A stretch of DNA of 64,000 bases from Dermabacter vaginalis (lineage in GTDB: Bacteria > Actinomycetota > Actinomycetes > Actinomycetales > Dermabacteraceae), in contig NZ_CP012117.1 in the NCBI RefSeq assembly GCF_001678905.1, positions 744,001 to 808,000 on the forward strand, in the 5' to 3' direction. A program made the position numbers and the translations under genes. Below are positions 51,441 to 62,573 of this stretch, in pieces (the first letter of the stretch is position 1; every line of letters starts with the position of its first letter). A model generated the notes under the pieces. That model worked only from the letters and a program-made list of their open reading frames with translations, was not told the DNA's origin and did no database searches.

Positions 51441-53351
51441 ATGACAACTCACGCCCGTTCACAAGGTATTTTTGCACTGTCCGTCGCCGCCCTCGGCGTT
51501 GTTTTCGGAGACATCGGCACATCGCCGATTTACGCATTCCAAGCGCTCTTCACAGAGGCCGACGGCCACCCGCTTCCCCCTGATCCCCAACATATTTTTG
51601 GCGCGTTGTCCCTCGTGCTGTGGGCAGTCACCTTCACGGTCTCCATCAAGTACATAGGTGTGCTCCTTCGTGCCGATAACGACGGTGAGGGCGGCGAGCT
51701 CTCGCTCACGGCGCTTCTGACATCCGTCCTGTCGAGCGCGCGCACGCGAGGTCTGCTCGGTGCGGTGATGGTGCTCGGTATGTGTGCGGCTGGTTTGTTT
51801 TACGGCGATTCGCTCATCACCCCGGCCATCTCGATCCTGTCGGCAGTGGAAGGTTTGGAAGAGGCCTCTCCCGCCCTTGGACCGCTCGTCGTGCCCATCG
51901 CCCTCGTGCTTGTGCTTGCCCTCTTTAGCATTCAGCGGTGGGGAACGGGCGTCGTGGGACGCGCGTTCGGGCCCGTCATGATCGTGTGGTTCCTTGTGAT
52001 CGCGACCTTCGGCGTGCTGTCAATCGTGAAGACTCCGGAAATCATCGGGGCGCTTTCTCCGCATCACGCTCTCGGCTTCATCGTGACGGAACCGCTCTTG
52101 GCATTTTTTGCACTTGGCGCTGTTGTGCTGACGGTGACGGGCGCCGAGGCACTGTATGCGGATATGGGGCACTTTGGCCGAGGGCCGATCGCGAGGGCGT
52201 GGTTCGTGCTCGTCTTTCCGTGCCTCGCACTGAACTATCTGGGGCAGGGTGCGCTCGTACTTCGCGAACGCAACGCGAGCCACCCGTTTTACGATCTTGT
52301 GCCTCACTCGCTGCAGTTTCCAGTCGTCATCCTCGCGACTCTCGCGACGATCATCGCCTCACAGGCCGTGATTGCGGGGGCATTCAGCGTGTCGATGCAG
52401 GCGCAGCGCCTCGGTCTACTTCCGCGCCTATCGCATACGTATACGAGCGAGCACAAGGGGCAGGTGTATGTGCCCGGTGTGAACTGGCTATTGTGCGTGG
52501 GGGCACTCGTGCTCATCCTTGCCTTCCGCTCCTCGCAGGGGCTCTCGAGCGCGTACGGCATCGCCGTTTCGGGATCGTTCCTCCTCTCGACTGCCCTTCT
52601 GTTCCTCTACCTTCGCCACGTGCGAAAGTGGGCGCTGTGGAAGGTGATCGTCGTGGTCGCATTCTTTGCGAGCGCCGAGCTCTTCCTGTTTGCGGCCAAC
52701 GCCGCGAAAGTGTTCACGGGAGGATGGATTCCCCTCGTCGTATCGGCGCTGTGCATTGCGACAATGCACGTGTGGCGTTTCGGCGCCGATCGCCTTCGTG
52801 AGCGCCGCCGGGACCTGTGCGGTACGTGGGAGGAATTCGTGGCGCGCACGGAAAAGAAGCAGCTCCAAAAGCTCCCGGGAACCGTCGTGTACCTCCACCA
52901 GGATGTCCATACACCGCCGCTCGCGCTTCTCACGCAAACGCGCGTGAATCGCGCTATCCACTCGCGCGTCGTGATTGCCGAGGTGACGACCGAGCCCGTT
53001 CCGCGCGTGAACGCGGAAGATCGCATCAAGATTCTGGACGTCCCGGGCGTGCCCGACGGCGTCGAATGCGTGAACGTCCACTTCGGCTTCAAGGAACACC
53101 TGGACGTGCCGAAGGCGATGCGTCTTCTCGCCTCGTGCCCCGATGCGAGCGAGCGTTGGAGCAATCAGCGATTGAAATCCACGTGGTTCGTGACAGCGCG
53201 CGCCAACCTCGTGCTTGCGCCTGCGTCCTTCGCAACGCTCGTCGCGAAGAAACTCTTCCGCGTCATGTTCAAGAACCAGGCGCGCGCGAGCGACCACTTC
53301 CATTTGCCGGTCGCGCGTTCGATGGGAGTCGAGACCGACCTGCGCTTCTAG
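51441..53351 (+). CDS. kup: Kup-type potassium uptake protein
   Basis: 636-residue K+/H+ symporter of the KUP/HAK/KT family. The N-terminal signature V-V-F-G-D-I-G-T-S-P-I-Y-A-F is at about 20-33, followed by twelve hydrophobic segments, including G-L-F-Y-G-D-S-L-I-T-P-A-I-S near 115. A cytosolic C-terminal domain starts near residue 460. ATG 51441 (after a GTG) is the start; the longer frame antisense to tpx is not real. Confidence 0.93.
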   Translation: MTTHARSQGIFALSVAALGVVFGDIGTSPIYAFQALFTEADGHPLPPDPQHIFGALSLVLWAVTFTVSIKYIGVLLRADNDGEGGELSLTALLTSVLSSARTRGLLGAVMVLGMCAAGLFYGDSLITPAISILSAVEGLEEASPALGPLVVPIALVLVLALFSIQRWGTGVVGRAFGPVMIVWFLVIATFGVLSIVKTPEIIGALSPHHALGFIVTEPLLAFFALGAVVLTVTGAEALYADMGHFGRGPIARAWFVLVFPCLALNYLGQGALVLRERNASHPFYDLVPHSLQFPVVILATLATIIASQAVIAGAFSVSMQAQRLGLLPRLSHTYTSEHKGQVYVPGVNWLLCVGALVLILAFRSSQGLSSAYGIAVSGSFLLSTALLFLYLRHVRKWALWKVIVVVAFFASAELFLFAANAAKVFTGGWIPLVVSALCIATMHVWRFGADRLRERRRDLCGTWEEFVARTEKKQLQKLPGTVVYLHQDVHTPPLALLTQTRVNRAIHSRVVIAEVTTEPVPRVNAEDRIKILDVPGVPDGVECVNVHFGFKEHLDVPKAMRLLASCPDASERWSNQRLKSTWFVTARANLVLAPASFATLVAKKLFRVMFKNQARASDHFHLPVARSMGVETDLRF

Positions 53352-53371
53352 GGAAGCTCGAGGCGGGCGCG

Positions 53372-55606
53372 TTAGCGCGCAGCGAGTTGGTCGATGATCG
53401 CGTTGAGCGTCGCCGAGGGGCGCATGACCGCTGCTGTTGATTCAGGGGCAGGCCGGTAGTAGCCGCCTATCTCTGCGGGTGAGCCCTGAACCTCGAGAAG
53501 TTCTTGCTCGATCTGTTCCTTGGCCTCGCTCAGGTCATGCGCGACGGGCGCAAAAGTCTCAGCGAGCACGGGGGAGTCCGTCTGTGACGCGAGTTCGCGC
53601 GCCCAGTAAAGCGCGAGGAAGAAATGCGAGCCGCGATTGTCGATGCCACCGAGGCGGCGTTCGGGCGACTTCCCCTCGTTCAGAAGGGTTTCCGTTGCGC
53701 GGTCGAGCGCGTTCGCGAGAACCTCGGCTTCTCGATTGCCGTCGTGGCGCGCGAGATGCCTGAGTGATTCGGCAAGCGCAAGGAACTCGCCGAGCGAGTC
53801 CCAGCGCAAGTAGTTTTCGCTCATGAGCTGCTGCACGTGCTTCGGTGCGGAGCCACCGGCACCGGTCTCGAACAGGCCACCGCCCGCCATGAGCGGCACG
53901 ACCGAGAGCATTTTCGCACTCGTGCCGAGTTCCATGATCGGGAAGAGGTCAGTGAGGTAATCGCGAAGCACGTTTCCCGTGACCGAGATCGTGTCGAGCC
54001 CGGCACGTGTGCGCTCCAGGGTTTCCTTCATCGCCTCGACGGGACTCAGCACTCGAATATCGAGACCGTCCGTGTTTTCCTCGCCAAGGTAATGCTCGAC
54101 CTTCGCTGTGATCTCTCGATCATGCGCGCGCTCGGGATCGAGCCAGAAAAATGCGGGAGTGTTGCTCAAGCGTGCACGACGCACGGCAAGAGCCACCCAG
54201 TCTCGCACGGGTGCATCCTTTGTGTGGCACGCGCGGAAAATATCGCCGGCCTGGACGGTGTGCGATGTCAGCGCCGCGTCGTGGCACCCGCATGTCGAGC
54301 GGATCTCGATTCGCCCGTCTGCGGGGGCGATGAAAGTTTTGTCGTGGCTGCCGTATTCTTCGGCTTTCTGCGCCATGAGGCCGACGTTCGGCACGGTTCC
54401 CATGCCCGCCGGATCGAACGCGCCGTGGCGGCGGCAATCGTCGATCACAACCTGGTAGATGGGGGCATAGGAGCTATCGGGAATGACGGCAAGCGTGTCG
54501 TGCGGGGCGCCGTCGGACCCCCACATTTTTCCGCCCGTGCGGATCATCGCGGGCATGCTCGCATCCACGATGACGTCGCTCGGCACGTGAAGATTCGTGA
54601 TGCCGCGATCCGAGTCGACCATCGCGAGCTCGGGCCCCTCGGCGAGGCGGTCACTCACAAGCGTGCGAATCGCCTCGGCGGTCTCGGCATCGAGCGCCTC
54701 GAGGCCCGAGAGGATCGCGCCCAGACCGTTGTTTGCCGAGAGTCCCGCATCCTCGAGTTTTGCCCCGAACCGCGTGAAGACCTCGGGGAAGAACGCGCGC
54801 ACCGCGTGACCGAAGATGACGGGGTCACTGACCTTCATCATCGTGGCCTTGAGGTGGAGCGAGAACAGAACGTCGCGCTCGCGGGCCCTCTCAATCTGAG
54901 CGGTGAGGAATTGCTCCAGGGCACCGATGCTCATGACACTTGCGTCAATAATGTCGCCATCCTCGGCAGTCACGGCGTTTTTGAGGATCGTTTCGGTGCC
55001 GTCGGTGGCGACATGGACGATCTGGAAGGTTTTGTCGCCGTGAACGACGAAGCTTCGTTCGCTCGAGCGGAAGTCACCTTCGCTCATGGTGGCGACCTCG
55101 GTGCGCGAGTGGGTACTCCACTCGCCCATGCGATGCGGGTGGGCCTTCGCGAAGTTTTTGACTGCACGCGGCGCGCGGCGGTCAGAATTGCCTTCGCGGA
55201 GCACCGGATTGACGGCGGAGCCTTTGACGGCGTCGTATCGCGCGCGGACGTCGAGTTCGGTGTCGGTTTCGGGGCTATCCGGGTAGTCGGGGAGGTCGTA
55301 ACCGCGTGCCTGAAGTTCGGCGATCGCGGCTTTGAGCTGCGGAACCGAGGCCGAAATGTTGGGAAGCTTGATGATGTTCGCCTCTGCGGTGCGCGCGAGG
55401 GCGCCGAGCTCGGCGAGTGCATCACGTTCGCGTTGGTCCTCGGGGAGGCGGTCCGCGAATGCGGCGAGGATGCGAGCGGCGAGTGAAATATCGCGGGTTT
55501 CGATGTCGACGCCAGCCTTCGAGGCGAAGCCACGCACGATTGGCAGGAGCGAGGCGGTCGCAAGCATGGGGGCTTCGTCAGTGATGGTGTACATGATGGC
55601 GGACAT
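53372..55606 (-). CDS. icd: Isocitrate dehydrogenase, NADP-dependent, monomeric
   Basis: 744-residue monomeric IDH, the form typical of corynebacteria and other actinobacteria. It oxidises isocitrate to 2-oxoglutarate in the TCA cycle. The N-terminal block I-Y-T-I-T-D-E-A-P is here [27 protein letters not shown] (about 134-147) is the isocitrate-binding core, and [14 protein letters not shown] lies near 250. Length and start are as expected. Confidence 0.96.
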   Translation of the reverse strand: MSAIMYTITDEAPMLATASLLPIVRGFASKAGVDIETRDISLAARILAAFADRLPEDQRERDALAELGALARTAEANIIKLPNISASVPQLKAAIAELQARGYDLPDYPDSPETDTELDVRARYDAVKGSAVNPVLREGNSDRRAPRAVKNFAKAHPHRMGEWSTHSRTEVATMSEGDFRSSERSFVVHGDKTFQIVHVATDGTETILKNAVTAEDGDIIDASVMSIGALEQFLTAQIERARERDVLFSLHLKATMMKVSDPVIFGHAVRAFFPEVFTRFGAKLEDAGLSANNGLGAILSGLEALDAETAEAIRTLVSDRLAEGPELAMVDSDRGITNLHVPSDVIVDASMPAMIRTGGKMWGSDGAPHDTLAVIPDSSYAPIYQVVIDDCRRHGAFDPAGMGTVPNVGLMAQKAEEYGSHDKTFIAPADGRIEIRSTCGCHDAALTSHTVQAGDIFRACHTKDAPVRDWVALAVRRARLSNTPAFFWLDPERAHDREITAKVEHYLGEENTDGLDIRVLSPVEAMKETLERTRAGLDTISVTGNVLRDYLTDLFPIMELGTSAKMLSVVPLMAGGGLFETGAGGSAPKHVQQLMSENYLRWDSLGEFLALAESLRHLARHDGNREAEVLANALDRATETLLNEGKSPERRLGGIDNRGSHFFLALYWARELASQTDSPVLAETFAPVAHDLSEAKEQIEQELLEVQGSPAEIGGYYRPAPESTAAVMRPSATLNAIIDQLAAR

Positions 55607-55678
55607 CAGTTTCTCCTCGCGGTGACGGTCACGAACTTCTCAAACGTACCAGGCCGCGGCGGGGTGCAAACCTCGTGC

Positions 55679-56452
55679 TCAGCCGCCGAGCGCCCATAGG
55701 CTCGCCGCCATGACAAGCGCACCGATGCCACACCACGTGAGGGTTCGCGTGAGCCGAGAGTGCGTGTAGGCGAGGGGGAGGAGCTCGACCGCGCTGATTG
55801 CGATCATCACCCCTGCGATGAGGGGGTTTGCCCATTCGAGGTTCGCGGCGTGCCCCGTGGCGGTGAGGAGCCCGTAGAGCGCGAGGGCTCCGACTGGTTC
55901 GGACAGCCCCGAGAGCGCTGTCGCGGCGATGGCCTTCGTTCGTGACCCCGTCGCGTGGAGGATGGGGGCGGCGACGGCGACCCCTTCGGGGATGTTGTGC
56001 AGCGCGATCGCGCCAGCGAGCGGGAGTGCGAACGCGGTGTCCTGGAGTGCGCTCGAAAACGTCGCGAACCCCTCGGGAATGTTGTGCGCGGTGAGTGCGA
56101 GAGCCGTGATGAGGCCCGTGCGCAAAAGTGCTCGTGCACGTGAGGAGTCCGACGGTTGCGTCGCCTCCCTAGCGCTCGTGACCGCACGGCGCTCCCACGC
56201 TCGCGAGGCAAGGTCGAGGGCGCCAATAATGACGAGGCCGGCGACGCAGTAAAGGGTGGTCGTGCCCGCTCCGAGCACACCGATCGAGTGGGGGAGGAGC
56301 TCGAGAGCGCTGACGGTGAGCATCGCACCTGCGGCGAACGCGAGAGCTGCGCCTAGGGCTTTCGGTTCGCGGGCACGTTCACTCAAGGCTATGAGAGAGC
56401 CGAGGATCGTGGCGAGCCCGGCAATTGTGGTGAGGGCGAGCGCGGTCAGCAT
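55679..56452 (-). CDS. ZIP-family metal transporter (ZupT-like)
   Basis: 257-residue ZIP transporter with eight short helices. The metal-binding sites are A-L-T-A-H-N-I-P-E-G-F-A (about 119-130) and I-A-L-H-N-I-P-E-G-V-A-V (about 149-160). Imports zinc or related divalent metals. The start is the ATG preceding L-T-A-L-A-L-T; the open frame continues into the next gene without meaning. Confidence 0.92.
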   Translation of the reverse strand: MLTALALTTIAGLATILGSLIALSERAREPKALGAALAFAAGAMLTVSALELLPHSIGVLGAGTTTLYCVAGLVIIGALDLASRAWERRAVTSAREATQPSDSSRARALLRTGLITALALTAHNIPEGFATFSSALQDTAFALPLAGAIALHNIPEGVAVAAPILHATGSRTKAIAATALSGLSEPVGALALYGLLTATGHAANLEWANPLIAGVMIAISAVELLPLAYTHSRLTRTLTWCGIGALVMAASLWALGG

Positions 56453-56502
56453 GTTAAGAATTATTATCAAAAAGCAGGACTGGGGCGCAAATGCGCGGCG
56501 TC

Positions 56503-57537
56503 CTACCCAAAAAGGACGCGAACCTCGTCCCATCTGGACCTGGGCACGCGCTTCACCGAGTCGATTGCCTCGGTGAGCGGCTCGTTCACGATGTCGGTCC
56601 CGCGTAGCGAGACCATGCGACCAAAACCGCCTTCGTGCACGAGGTCGATCGCGGCCATACCGAAACGAGTCGCGAGCACGCGGTCGTACGCATTCGGTTC
56701 GCCGCCGCGCTGGATGTGTCCGAGTACGGTCGCGCGGGTTTCGATACCCGTGGCTTCTTCGATATAGGGGGCGAGGCGCTGGGCGACGCCGCCGAGGATC
56801 GGTCGGCCGAATTCGTCCATCTCGTAGTCCATGAAGTCTGCCGGCGCGTCTTTCGGAACGAACCCCTCGGCGACGACGACGAGTGGGGAGCGGCGCTTTG
56901 AGCGTGCAGCGCGCTGCGCAACGTACTCGCAGATTTCGTCGATCGTGAGCGGGAATTCGGGAATACAAATCACGTGCGCGCCCGCGGCCATGCCCGAGTG
57001 GAGGGCGATCCAGCCGACGCTGCGCCCCATGACTTCGGCGACCATGCATCGGTGGTGGCTGTTGCCCGTCATGCGTAAGCGGTCGAGGTTCTCGGTTGCG
57101 ATATCAACGGCGGTATTGAAACCGAACGTGTAGTCCGTGGCGTCGAGGTCGTTATCCACTGTTTTCGGGACGCCGACCACGGGGATGCCGGCCTCTGCGA
57201 GTCGATTGGCCGTGAACAGTGTTCCGTCGCCACCGATAGCGATGAGGGCGTCGACATCGTGGTCCTCGAGAACTTTGCGCACACCCTCGGCGCCGCCGCC
57301 GTCCTCGTGGAAGGGGTTGACGCGCGAGGTGCCGAGGATCGTTCCGCCCTGACGGCCGATGCCGCGCACAAGGCGTCGAGGGATCGGGATGAATTCGTTG
57401 TCGCGCACTCCCTTCCAGCCGTCGAGGTAGCCCACGAATTCATCTTCGTAGATGGAATCTCCCTTGAGGACAGCTCCGCGGATGACCGCGTTGAGTCCCG
57501 GGCAGTCGCCGCCAGAAGTCAGAATGCCGACCTTCAT
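56503..57537 (-). CDS. pfkA: 6-phosphofructokinase
   Basis: 344-residue glycolytic PFK: M-K-V-G-I-L-T-S-G-G-D-C-P-G-L-N at the N-terminus, A-I-G-G-D-G-T-L-F (about 100-108) and P-K-T-V-D-N-D-L (about 125-132). Gly in G-G-D-G-T points to ATP use, while Lys in P-K-T-V-D-N-D is the residue found in PPi-type and group III enzymes, so donor preference is not settled. It is near pgi in a region of glycolytic genes. Confidence 0.93.
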   Translation of the reverse strand: MKVGILTSGGDCPGLNAVIRGAVLKGDSIYEDEFVGYLDGWKGVRDNEFIPIPRRLVRGIGRQGGTILGTSRVNPFHEDGGGAEGVRKVLEDHDVDALIAIGGDGTLFTANRLAEAGIPVVGVPKTVDNDLDATDYTFGFNTAVDIATENLDRLRMTGNSHHRCMVAEVMGRSVGWIALHSGMAAGAHVICIPEFPLTIDEICEYVAQRAARSKRRSPLVVVAEGFVPKDAPADFMDYEMDEFGRPILGGVAQRLAPYIEEATGIETRATVLGHIQRGGEPNAYDRVLATRFGMAAIDLVHEGGFGRMVSLRGTDIVNEPLTEAIDSVKRVPRSRWDEVRVLFG

Positions 57538-57684
57538 GCCACTCTCCTTCGGTTATGTCTTACGCCACGTCCATCCTAGAGACAAAGTCGCGGGACTTCG
57601 CGGGAATCCCGCTAGGCGGACCGACTGCCGAGCCGCAACGGCGTTGGATTGCATAGGAGTTGTGGGGGTTACCCACTCGTCAAA

Positions 57685-57720
57685 GAAAACGGGACCCCGC
57701 CTCGGCGGGGTCCCGTTTTC
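57685..57720 (-). terminator. Strong terminator downstream of pgi
   Basis: GAAAACGGGACCCCGC pairs with GCGGGGTCCCGTTTTC around a short loop. It lies 14 bp past the pgi stop. Confidence 0.9.
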
Positions 57721-57733
57721 TTAAGCGCGCAAT

Positions 57734-59425
57734 TTAGGCGCGGTGCGCGCGGTAGTACTCGATGAGCTGACGGGTCGAGGAATCCTGCTCGGCGAGAACC
57801 GACTCGTCGCCCGCGACGGCGCTCGTCAACTGCTTCGCGAGCTGCTTGCCGAGCTCAACGCCCCACTGATCGAAGCTGTTGATGCCCCACACTGCGCCCT
57901 GCACGAAGGTGATGTGCTCGTACAGGGCGATCAGCTGGCCGAGGACGCTCGGAGTGAGAGCGCTCGCCATGATCGAGGTGGTCGGACGGTCGCCTGAGAA
58001 TACGCGTGCGGGAACAAGCGCGCCGGTCGTCCCCTCGGCCTCAACTTCCTCTGCGGTCTTGCCGAAGGCGAGCGCTTTGGTCTGCGCGAAGAAGTTCGCG
58101 AGGAAGAGTTCGTGGACGTCGGTATCGCCGTCCTTGAGTGCGTAGGTGGGATTAGCAAACGCAATGAAATCCGCGGGAATGAGGCGCGTGCCCTGGTGGA
58201 TGAGCTGGTAGAAGGCGTGCTGACCATTCGTGCCGGGCTCGCCCCAGAAAATCTCGCCGGTCTCCGCAGTCACGGCAGAGCCGTCGTAACGCACGGACTT
58301 GCCGTTGGACTCCATCGTGAGCTGTTGGAGGTAGGCGGGGAAGCGATGAAGGAATTGGCTGTAGGGAAGAACCGCGTGAGTCTCGGCGCCAAGGAAGTTC
58401 ACGTTCCACACGTTCACGAGCCCCATGAGCAAAGGCACGTTTTCCTCGGGAGCTGCCGTGCGGAAATGCTCGTCCATCGCGTGGAAGCCGCCGAGGAACT
58501 CTTCGAAGGCCTCGGGGCCGAACACGACGGCGAGGATCGTGCCGATCGCCGAATCGACCGAGTAGCGACCGCCCACCCAGCTCCAGAACCCGAAGGCGTT
58601 CGCCGGGTCAATACCGAATTCCTCGACCTTGTCGAGTGCGGTCGAGACGGCCACGAAGTGCTTCGCGACGGCTTCGGCATCCTGCGATTCAGCGACGCCC
58701 GCGGCGTGCAGGCCATCGAGCAGCCACGCGCGCACGAGCTTCGCATTCGTAATCGTTTCGAGCGTCGTGAACGTCTTCGACGCAACAATCACGAGGGTTG
58801 TTTCGGGATCGAGGTCGCGCGTCGTCTCGCCCACGTCGGTCGGGTCGATGTTTGAGATGAAGCGTGCCTCAATCCCCGCATCCGCGAGCGGGCGCAGTGC
58901 CTCGTACACCATCACGGGGCCGAGGTCGGAGCCGCCGATGCCGACGTTGATGACGGTCTCGATCTTCTTCCCCGTCACGCCGGTCCATTCGCCGCTGCGA
59001 ACCTTGTTCGCAAACTCATAGATGCGCTCGAGAACCTCGTGCACGTCGTGATCGACGTTCTGACCATCCACCTCAAGCGCGGGCGTCGCGCCCTTAGGTC
59101 GGCGCAGGGCGGTGTGCAAAACGGCGCGATCCTCGGTCGTGTTGATATGCGCGCCCGCGAACATCTCATCGCGGCGCTCGCACACCCCCGTCTCTTTCGC
59201 GAGATCGAGAAGGAGGCCGACGGTTTCCTCGGAGACAAGGTTCTTCGAGAGATCGACGAACAGATCCGCCGCTTCAAAACTCAGCTTCTTCGCGCGATCG
59301 GGGTCTTCCGCGAACACCTCGCGCAGGCCCTTGTCGAGCATGCCGTCGTGTTCTTCGAGGCGCTGCCAGGCCTCCGTGGTTGTCGGATCAACTGGGATGG
59401 GGGAGAGGTTGCTGTTTTCACTCAT
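57734..59425 (-). CDS. pgi: Glucose-6-phosphate isomerase
   Basis: 563-residue PGI interconverting glucose-6-P and fructose-6-P. Conserved blocks are [10 protein letters not shown] (about 159-168), the PGI signature region [11 protein letters not shown] (about 281-291), and [13 protein letters not shown] near the C-terminus. The start chosen is ATG 59425 (S-E-N-S-N); the frame extends 20 codons further. Confidence 0.96.
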   Translation of the reverse strand: MSENSNLSPIPVDPTTTEAWQRLEEHDGMLDKGLREVFAEDPDRAKKLSFEAADLFVDLSKNLVSEETVGLLLDLAKETGVCERRDEMFAGAHINTTEDRAVLHTALRRPKGATPALEVDGQNVDHDVHEVLERIYEFANKVRSGEWTGVTGKKIETVINVGIGGSDLGPVMVYEALRPLADAGIEARFISNIDPTDVGETTRDLDPETTLVIVASKTFTTLETITNAKLVRAWLLDGLHAAGVAESQDAEAVAKHFVAVSTALDKVEEFGIDPANAFGFWSWVGGRYSVDSAIGTILAVVFGPEAFEEFLGGFHAMDEHFRTAAPEENVPLLMGLVNVWNVNFLGAETHAVLPYSQFLHRFPAYLQQLTMESNGKSVRYDGSAVTAETGEIFWGEPGTNGQHAFYQLIHQGTRLIPADFIAFANPTYALKDGDTDVHELFLANFFAQTKALAFGKTAEEVEAEGTTGALVPARVFSGDRPTTSIMASALTPSVLGQLIALYEHITFVQGAVWGINSFDQWGVELGKQLAKQLTSAVAGDESVLAEQDSSTRQLIEYYRAHRA

Positions 59426-59603
59426 GTTTCTATTGTGATCCCTCAGTCTGTGAGGCAGATTTCTATTCGCCACGTGAGACCCCACACGCGGCGGATTGGG
59501 AGCCTGGACGCGTTACCATGAATCGGGCGCGCGTGGGCCAGGCAAGCGTCGGACCCCCACACCTCACGAGACTTTCCGCCGATCCCGAACAGATAAGGCT
59601 CCT

Positions 59604-61520
59604 ATGACCATTCAGCACCGCTCCGATCTTCGAAACGTCGCGATCGTCGCCCACGTCGATCACGGCAAGACGACCCTCGTGGACGCCATGCTTCGCCAGG
59701 GCGGCGCGTTCGGTGAGCGCGACAAAGTCGACGAGCGTGCGATGGACTCCGGTGATCTCGAGCGCGAAAAGGGCATCACGATCCTCGCGAAGAACACCGC
59801 GATCCACTACTCGGGGCCGACGGCAGCCGAGATCGGGCACCCCGAGGGCATTACGATCAACGTGATCGACACCCCGGGCCACGCCGATTTCGGCGGCGAG
59901 GTCGAGCGCGGTCTTTCTATGGTCGACGGCGTCGTTCTCCTCGTCGACGCCTCCGAGGGACCGCTCCCGCAGACCCGATTCGTTCTGCGCAAGGCCCTTG
60001 CCGCGAGCCTTCCCGTGATCATCGTCGTGAACAAGGTTGACCGTCCCGACGCCCGCATCGACGCGGTCGTCAACGAAACAACGGATCTTCTTCTCGGCCT
60101 CGCTGAGGACCTCTCGCAAGAGAACACCGAGATCGACTTCGACGCGCTGCTCGACGTCCCCGTGATCTACGCCTCCGGCAAAGCTGGGCGTGCGAGCGCG
60201 AACAAGCCCGCCGACGGCGAGCTTCCCGATTCCGAGACGGTCGAACCGCTCTTCAAGACGATTCTCGAATCGATCCCCGCTCCCGAGTATGACGACGACA
60301 TGCCGCTGCAGGCACACGTCACGAACCTCGATGCTTCGCCGTTCCTCGGCCGCCTCGCGCTCTTGCGCATCGAGAACGGCGAGCTCAAGAAAGGCCAGCA
60401 GGTCGCGTGGGCGACCCGCCACGGCGATATCAAGAGCGTGAAGGTCACCGAACTCCTCGAAACGAAGGGGCTCACACGCGAGCAGATGACGCGCACGGCG
60501 CGCCCCGGCGACATCGTGGCCGTTGCGGGTATCCCCGACATCATGATCGGCGAAACCCTCACCGACCTCAACGATCCGCGTCCGCTCCCACTCATCACCG
60601 TGGACGACCCCGCGATCTCGATGACGATCGGCATCAACACCTCGCCGATCGCCGGCAAGGTCAAGGGTCACAAGCTCACCGCCCGCCAGGTCAAGGACCG
60701 CCTCGATGCCGAACTCGTCGGCAATGTGTCCCTCAAGGTTCTGCCCACCGATCGCCCAGACGCATGGGAGGTTCAGGGCCGCGGCGAGCTCGCTCTCGCG
60801 ATTCTCGTTGAACAGATGCGCCGCGAAGGCTTCGAACTGACCGTGGGCAAGCCGCAGGTGCTGACCCGCGAGATCGACGGCGTGAAGTGCGAGCCGATCG
60901 AGCGCATGACGATCGACGTTCCCGAGGAATACCTCGGGACAATCACGCAGCTCATGGCGTCGCGCAAGGGCCGTATGGAAACGATGAACAACCACGGTTC
61001 AGGCTGGGTGCGCATGGAATTCCTCGTTCCCGCGCGCGGCCTCATTGGTTTCCGCTCGCGCTTCTTGACCGAGACGCGCGGAACGGGCATCGCCTCGTCG
61101 CTCGCCGAGGGCTTCGAGCCCTGGATGGGCCCCATCGAATTCCGCAACACGGGCTCGCTGGTTGCCGACCGTGCGGGCGCCGTGACCCCCTACGCGATGA
61201 TCAACCTCCAAGAGCGCGGCTCGTTCTTCGTTGAACCCACTTCCGAGGTGTACCAGGGCCAGGTCGTTGGTGAAAACTCCCGCAACGAAGACATGGACGT
61301 GAACATCACGAAGGAAAAGAAGCTCACGAACATGCGCTCGGCAACCGCTGACGCGTTCGAGAACCTCATTCCGCCGCGCAAGCTCACACTCGAAGAGTCA
61401 CTCGAATTCGCCGCCGAGGACGAATGCGTCGAGGTGACCCCCGAGATCGTGCGCATCCGCAAGGTCGTTCTCGACCCGACCGAGCGCGCTCGTGCGCGCG
61501 CCCGCGCCCGCAACTCCTGA
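59604..61520 (+). CDS. typA: Translational GTPase TypA/BipA
   Basis: 638-residue ribosome-binding GTPase involved in stress and low-temperature ribosome assembly. G1 is [10 protein letters not shown] (about 15-24), G2/G3 includes E-R-E-K-G-I-T-I-L and [10 protein letters not shown], and G4 is N-K-V-D-R. The C-terminal TypA-specific region has S-R-K-G-R-M-E and the R-N-E-D-M-D-V-N block, with a basic R-A-R-A-R-A tail. The ATG at 59604 is the family start. Confidence 0.96.
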   Translation: MTIQHRSDLRNVAIVAHVDHGKTTLVDAMLRQGGAFGERDKVDERAMDSGDLEREKGITILAKNTAIHYSGPTAAEIGHPEGITINVIDTPGHADFGGEVERGLSMVDGVVLLVDASEGPLPQTRFVLRKALAASLPVIIVVNKVDRPDARIDAVVNETTDLLLGLAEDLSQENTEIDFDALLDVPVIYASGKAGRASANKPADGELPDSETVEPLFKTILESIPAPEYDDDMPLQAHVTNLDASPFLGRLALLRIENGELKKGQQVAWATRHGDIKSVKVTELLETKGLTREQMTRTARPGDIVAVAGIPDIMIGETLTDLNDPRPLPLITVDDPAISMTIGINTSPIAGKVKGHKLTARQVKDRLDAELVGNVSLKVLPTDRPDAWEVQGRGELALAILVEQMRREGFELTVGKPQVLTREIDGVKCEPIERMTIDVPEEYLGTITQLMASRKGRMETMNNHGSGWVRMEFLVPARGLIGFRSRFLTETRGTGIASSLAEGFEPWMGPIEFRNTGSLVADRAGAVTPYAMINLQERGSFFVEPTSEVYQGQVVGENSRNEDMDVNITKEKKLTNMRSATADAFENLIPPRKLTLEESLEFAAEDECVEVTPEIVRIRKVVLDPTERARARARARNS

Positions 61521-61532
61521 CCCGGGAGTCAC

Positions 61533-62012
61533 GTGATGAATGCGAAGGATCCGAACGGCGGTGGCATCTTCTTTGATGGCACCGCGCCCGCATCGCGCCG
61601 CACGGAGATCATCGTGGGCGTAATCGCGGGTGTGTTCGGCGGCCTCGTCGTGATTGGGACGCACCGTATGCGCTCCACCGTGGGCGGCGTGAGCGTGCCG
61701 TGGGGAATTGCCTTCGGTTGTGCATTCCAGGCGATTGCGACCCTTGGGTTGATCGCCCTCAGCGGGCGTAAGCTCCCGCTCTTCATGGATGCCCTCGCCT
61801 TCACACTCGTCGCCATGTACTTTTCTGGTACGTCGCTCGGCGGTGGGCTCCTCGTCCCAGCGCAGATTGCCGGCGAGGCACAGTGGCAGGGCTGGGCAGC
61901 CCAATTCCTCGGCGTGATCGTGCCGCTCGTGGGTGCAGCGGTCGTGTGGGCCCTCCAAATTAGAAACATTGCGCGCGCGACTAAGCGCGAAGAAAGGACC
62001 GTGAAGCCATGA
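61533..62012 (+). CDS. Hypothetical four-helix membrane protein
   Basis: 159 residues with four hydrophobic segments (I-I-V-G-V-I-A-G-V-F-G-G-L-V-V-I; F-G-C-A-F-Q-A-I-A-T-L-G-L; A-L-A-F-T-L-V-A-M-Y-F; L-G-V-I-V-P-L-V-G-A-A-V-V-W). It begins 13 bp after typA and its stop overlaps the ferredoxin start, so all three genes are probably cotranscribed. GTG 61533 or ATG 61536 may be the start. Unrecognised family. Confidence 0.7.
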   Translation: MMNAKDPNGGGIFFDGTAPASRRTEIIVGVIAGVFGGLVVIGTHRMRSTVGGVSVPWGIAFGCAFQAIATLGLIALSGRKLPLFMDALAFTLVAMYFSGTSLGGGLLVPAQIAGEAQWQGWAAQFLGVIVPLVGAAVVWALQIRNIARATKREERTVKP

Positions 62013-62341
62013 CCTACGTCATCGCCCTCCCGTGCGTTGATGTCAAAGACCGCGCATGTGTAGACGAATGCCCCGTCGACTGCATCTACGAAGGCGAGCG
62101 TTCGCTCTATATCCATCCCGATGAGTGCGTCGATTGCGGTGCGTGCGAACCCGTGTGCCCCGTTGAAGCCATCTACTACGAGGACGACCTCCCCGATCAG
62201 TGGAGCGAGTACTACCGCGCGAATGTCGAGTTCTTCGACGAGCTCGGAAGCCCAGGCGGCGCCGCGAAGCTCGGCCCGCAGCCGTTCGACCACGAGGTCA
62301 TCGAGAAGCTCCCGCCGCAGGAGAACCCACTCGAAGGCTAA
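62009..62341 (+). CDS. fdxA: 7Fe ferredoxin
   Basis: 110-residue FdxA-type electron carrier. Eight cysteines at 9, 17, 21, 25, 40, 43, 46 and 50 give the [3Fe-4S][4Fe-4S] pattern (A-C-V-D-E-C-P-V-D-C and C-V-D-C-G-A-C-E-P-V-C-P), followed by the long C-terminal extension with W-S-E-Y-Y typical of actinobacterial FdxA. Overlaps the preceding gene by four bases. Confidence 0.95.
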   Translation: MTYVIALPCVDVKDRACVDECPVDCIYEGERSLYIHPDECVDCGACEPVCPVEAIYYEDDLPDQWSEYYRANVEFFDELGSPGGAAKLGPQPFDHEVIEKLPPQENPLEG

Positions 62342-62411
62342 AACCTCGGAACAGAAGTCCAAGTGACCTATAGGTGAGCATCAAGTAACAGAGGGCCTAA
62401 GTTCGGCTAGC

Positions 62412-62436
62412 AAAGCCCGGCACAAACGGGGCTTTT
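62412..62436 (+). terminator. Terminator after fdxA
   Basis: AAAGCCC, a 9-bp loop region, then GGGGCTTTTTA with a T run, the form of an intrinsic terminator. Confidence 0.8.
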
Positions 62437-62573
62437 TATGACCACTGCGTGAACTCTTGACGACCTTTCACGAGCGTGGGCGGAGGACGGGGCAACGGGG
62501 ACATCGGCACGCTTAACCTCGAGGCGTCGTCCAAATCGATGCGCCCCTAGTGCGCCAGTGGAAAGGCCACGCC

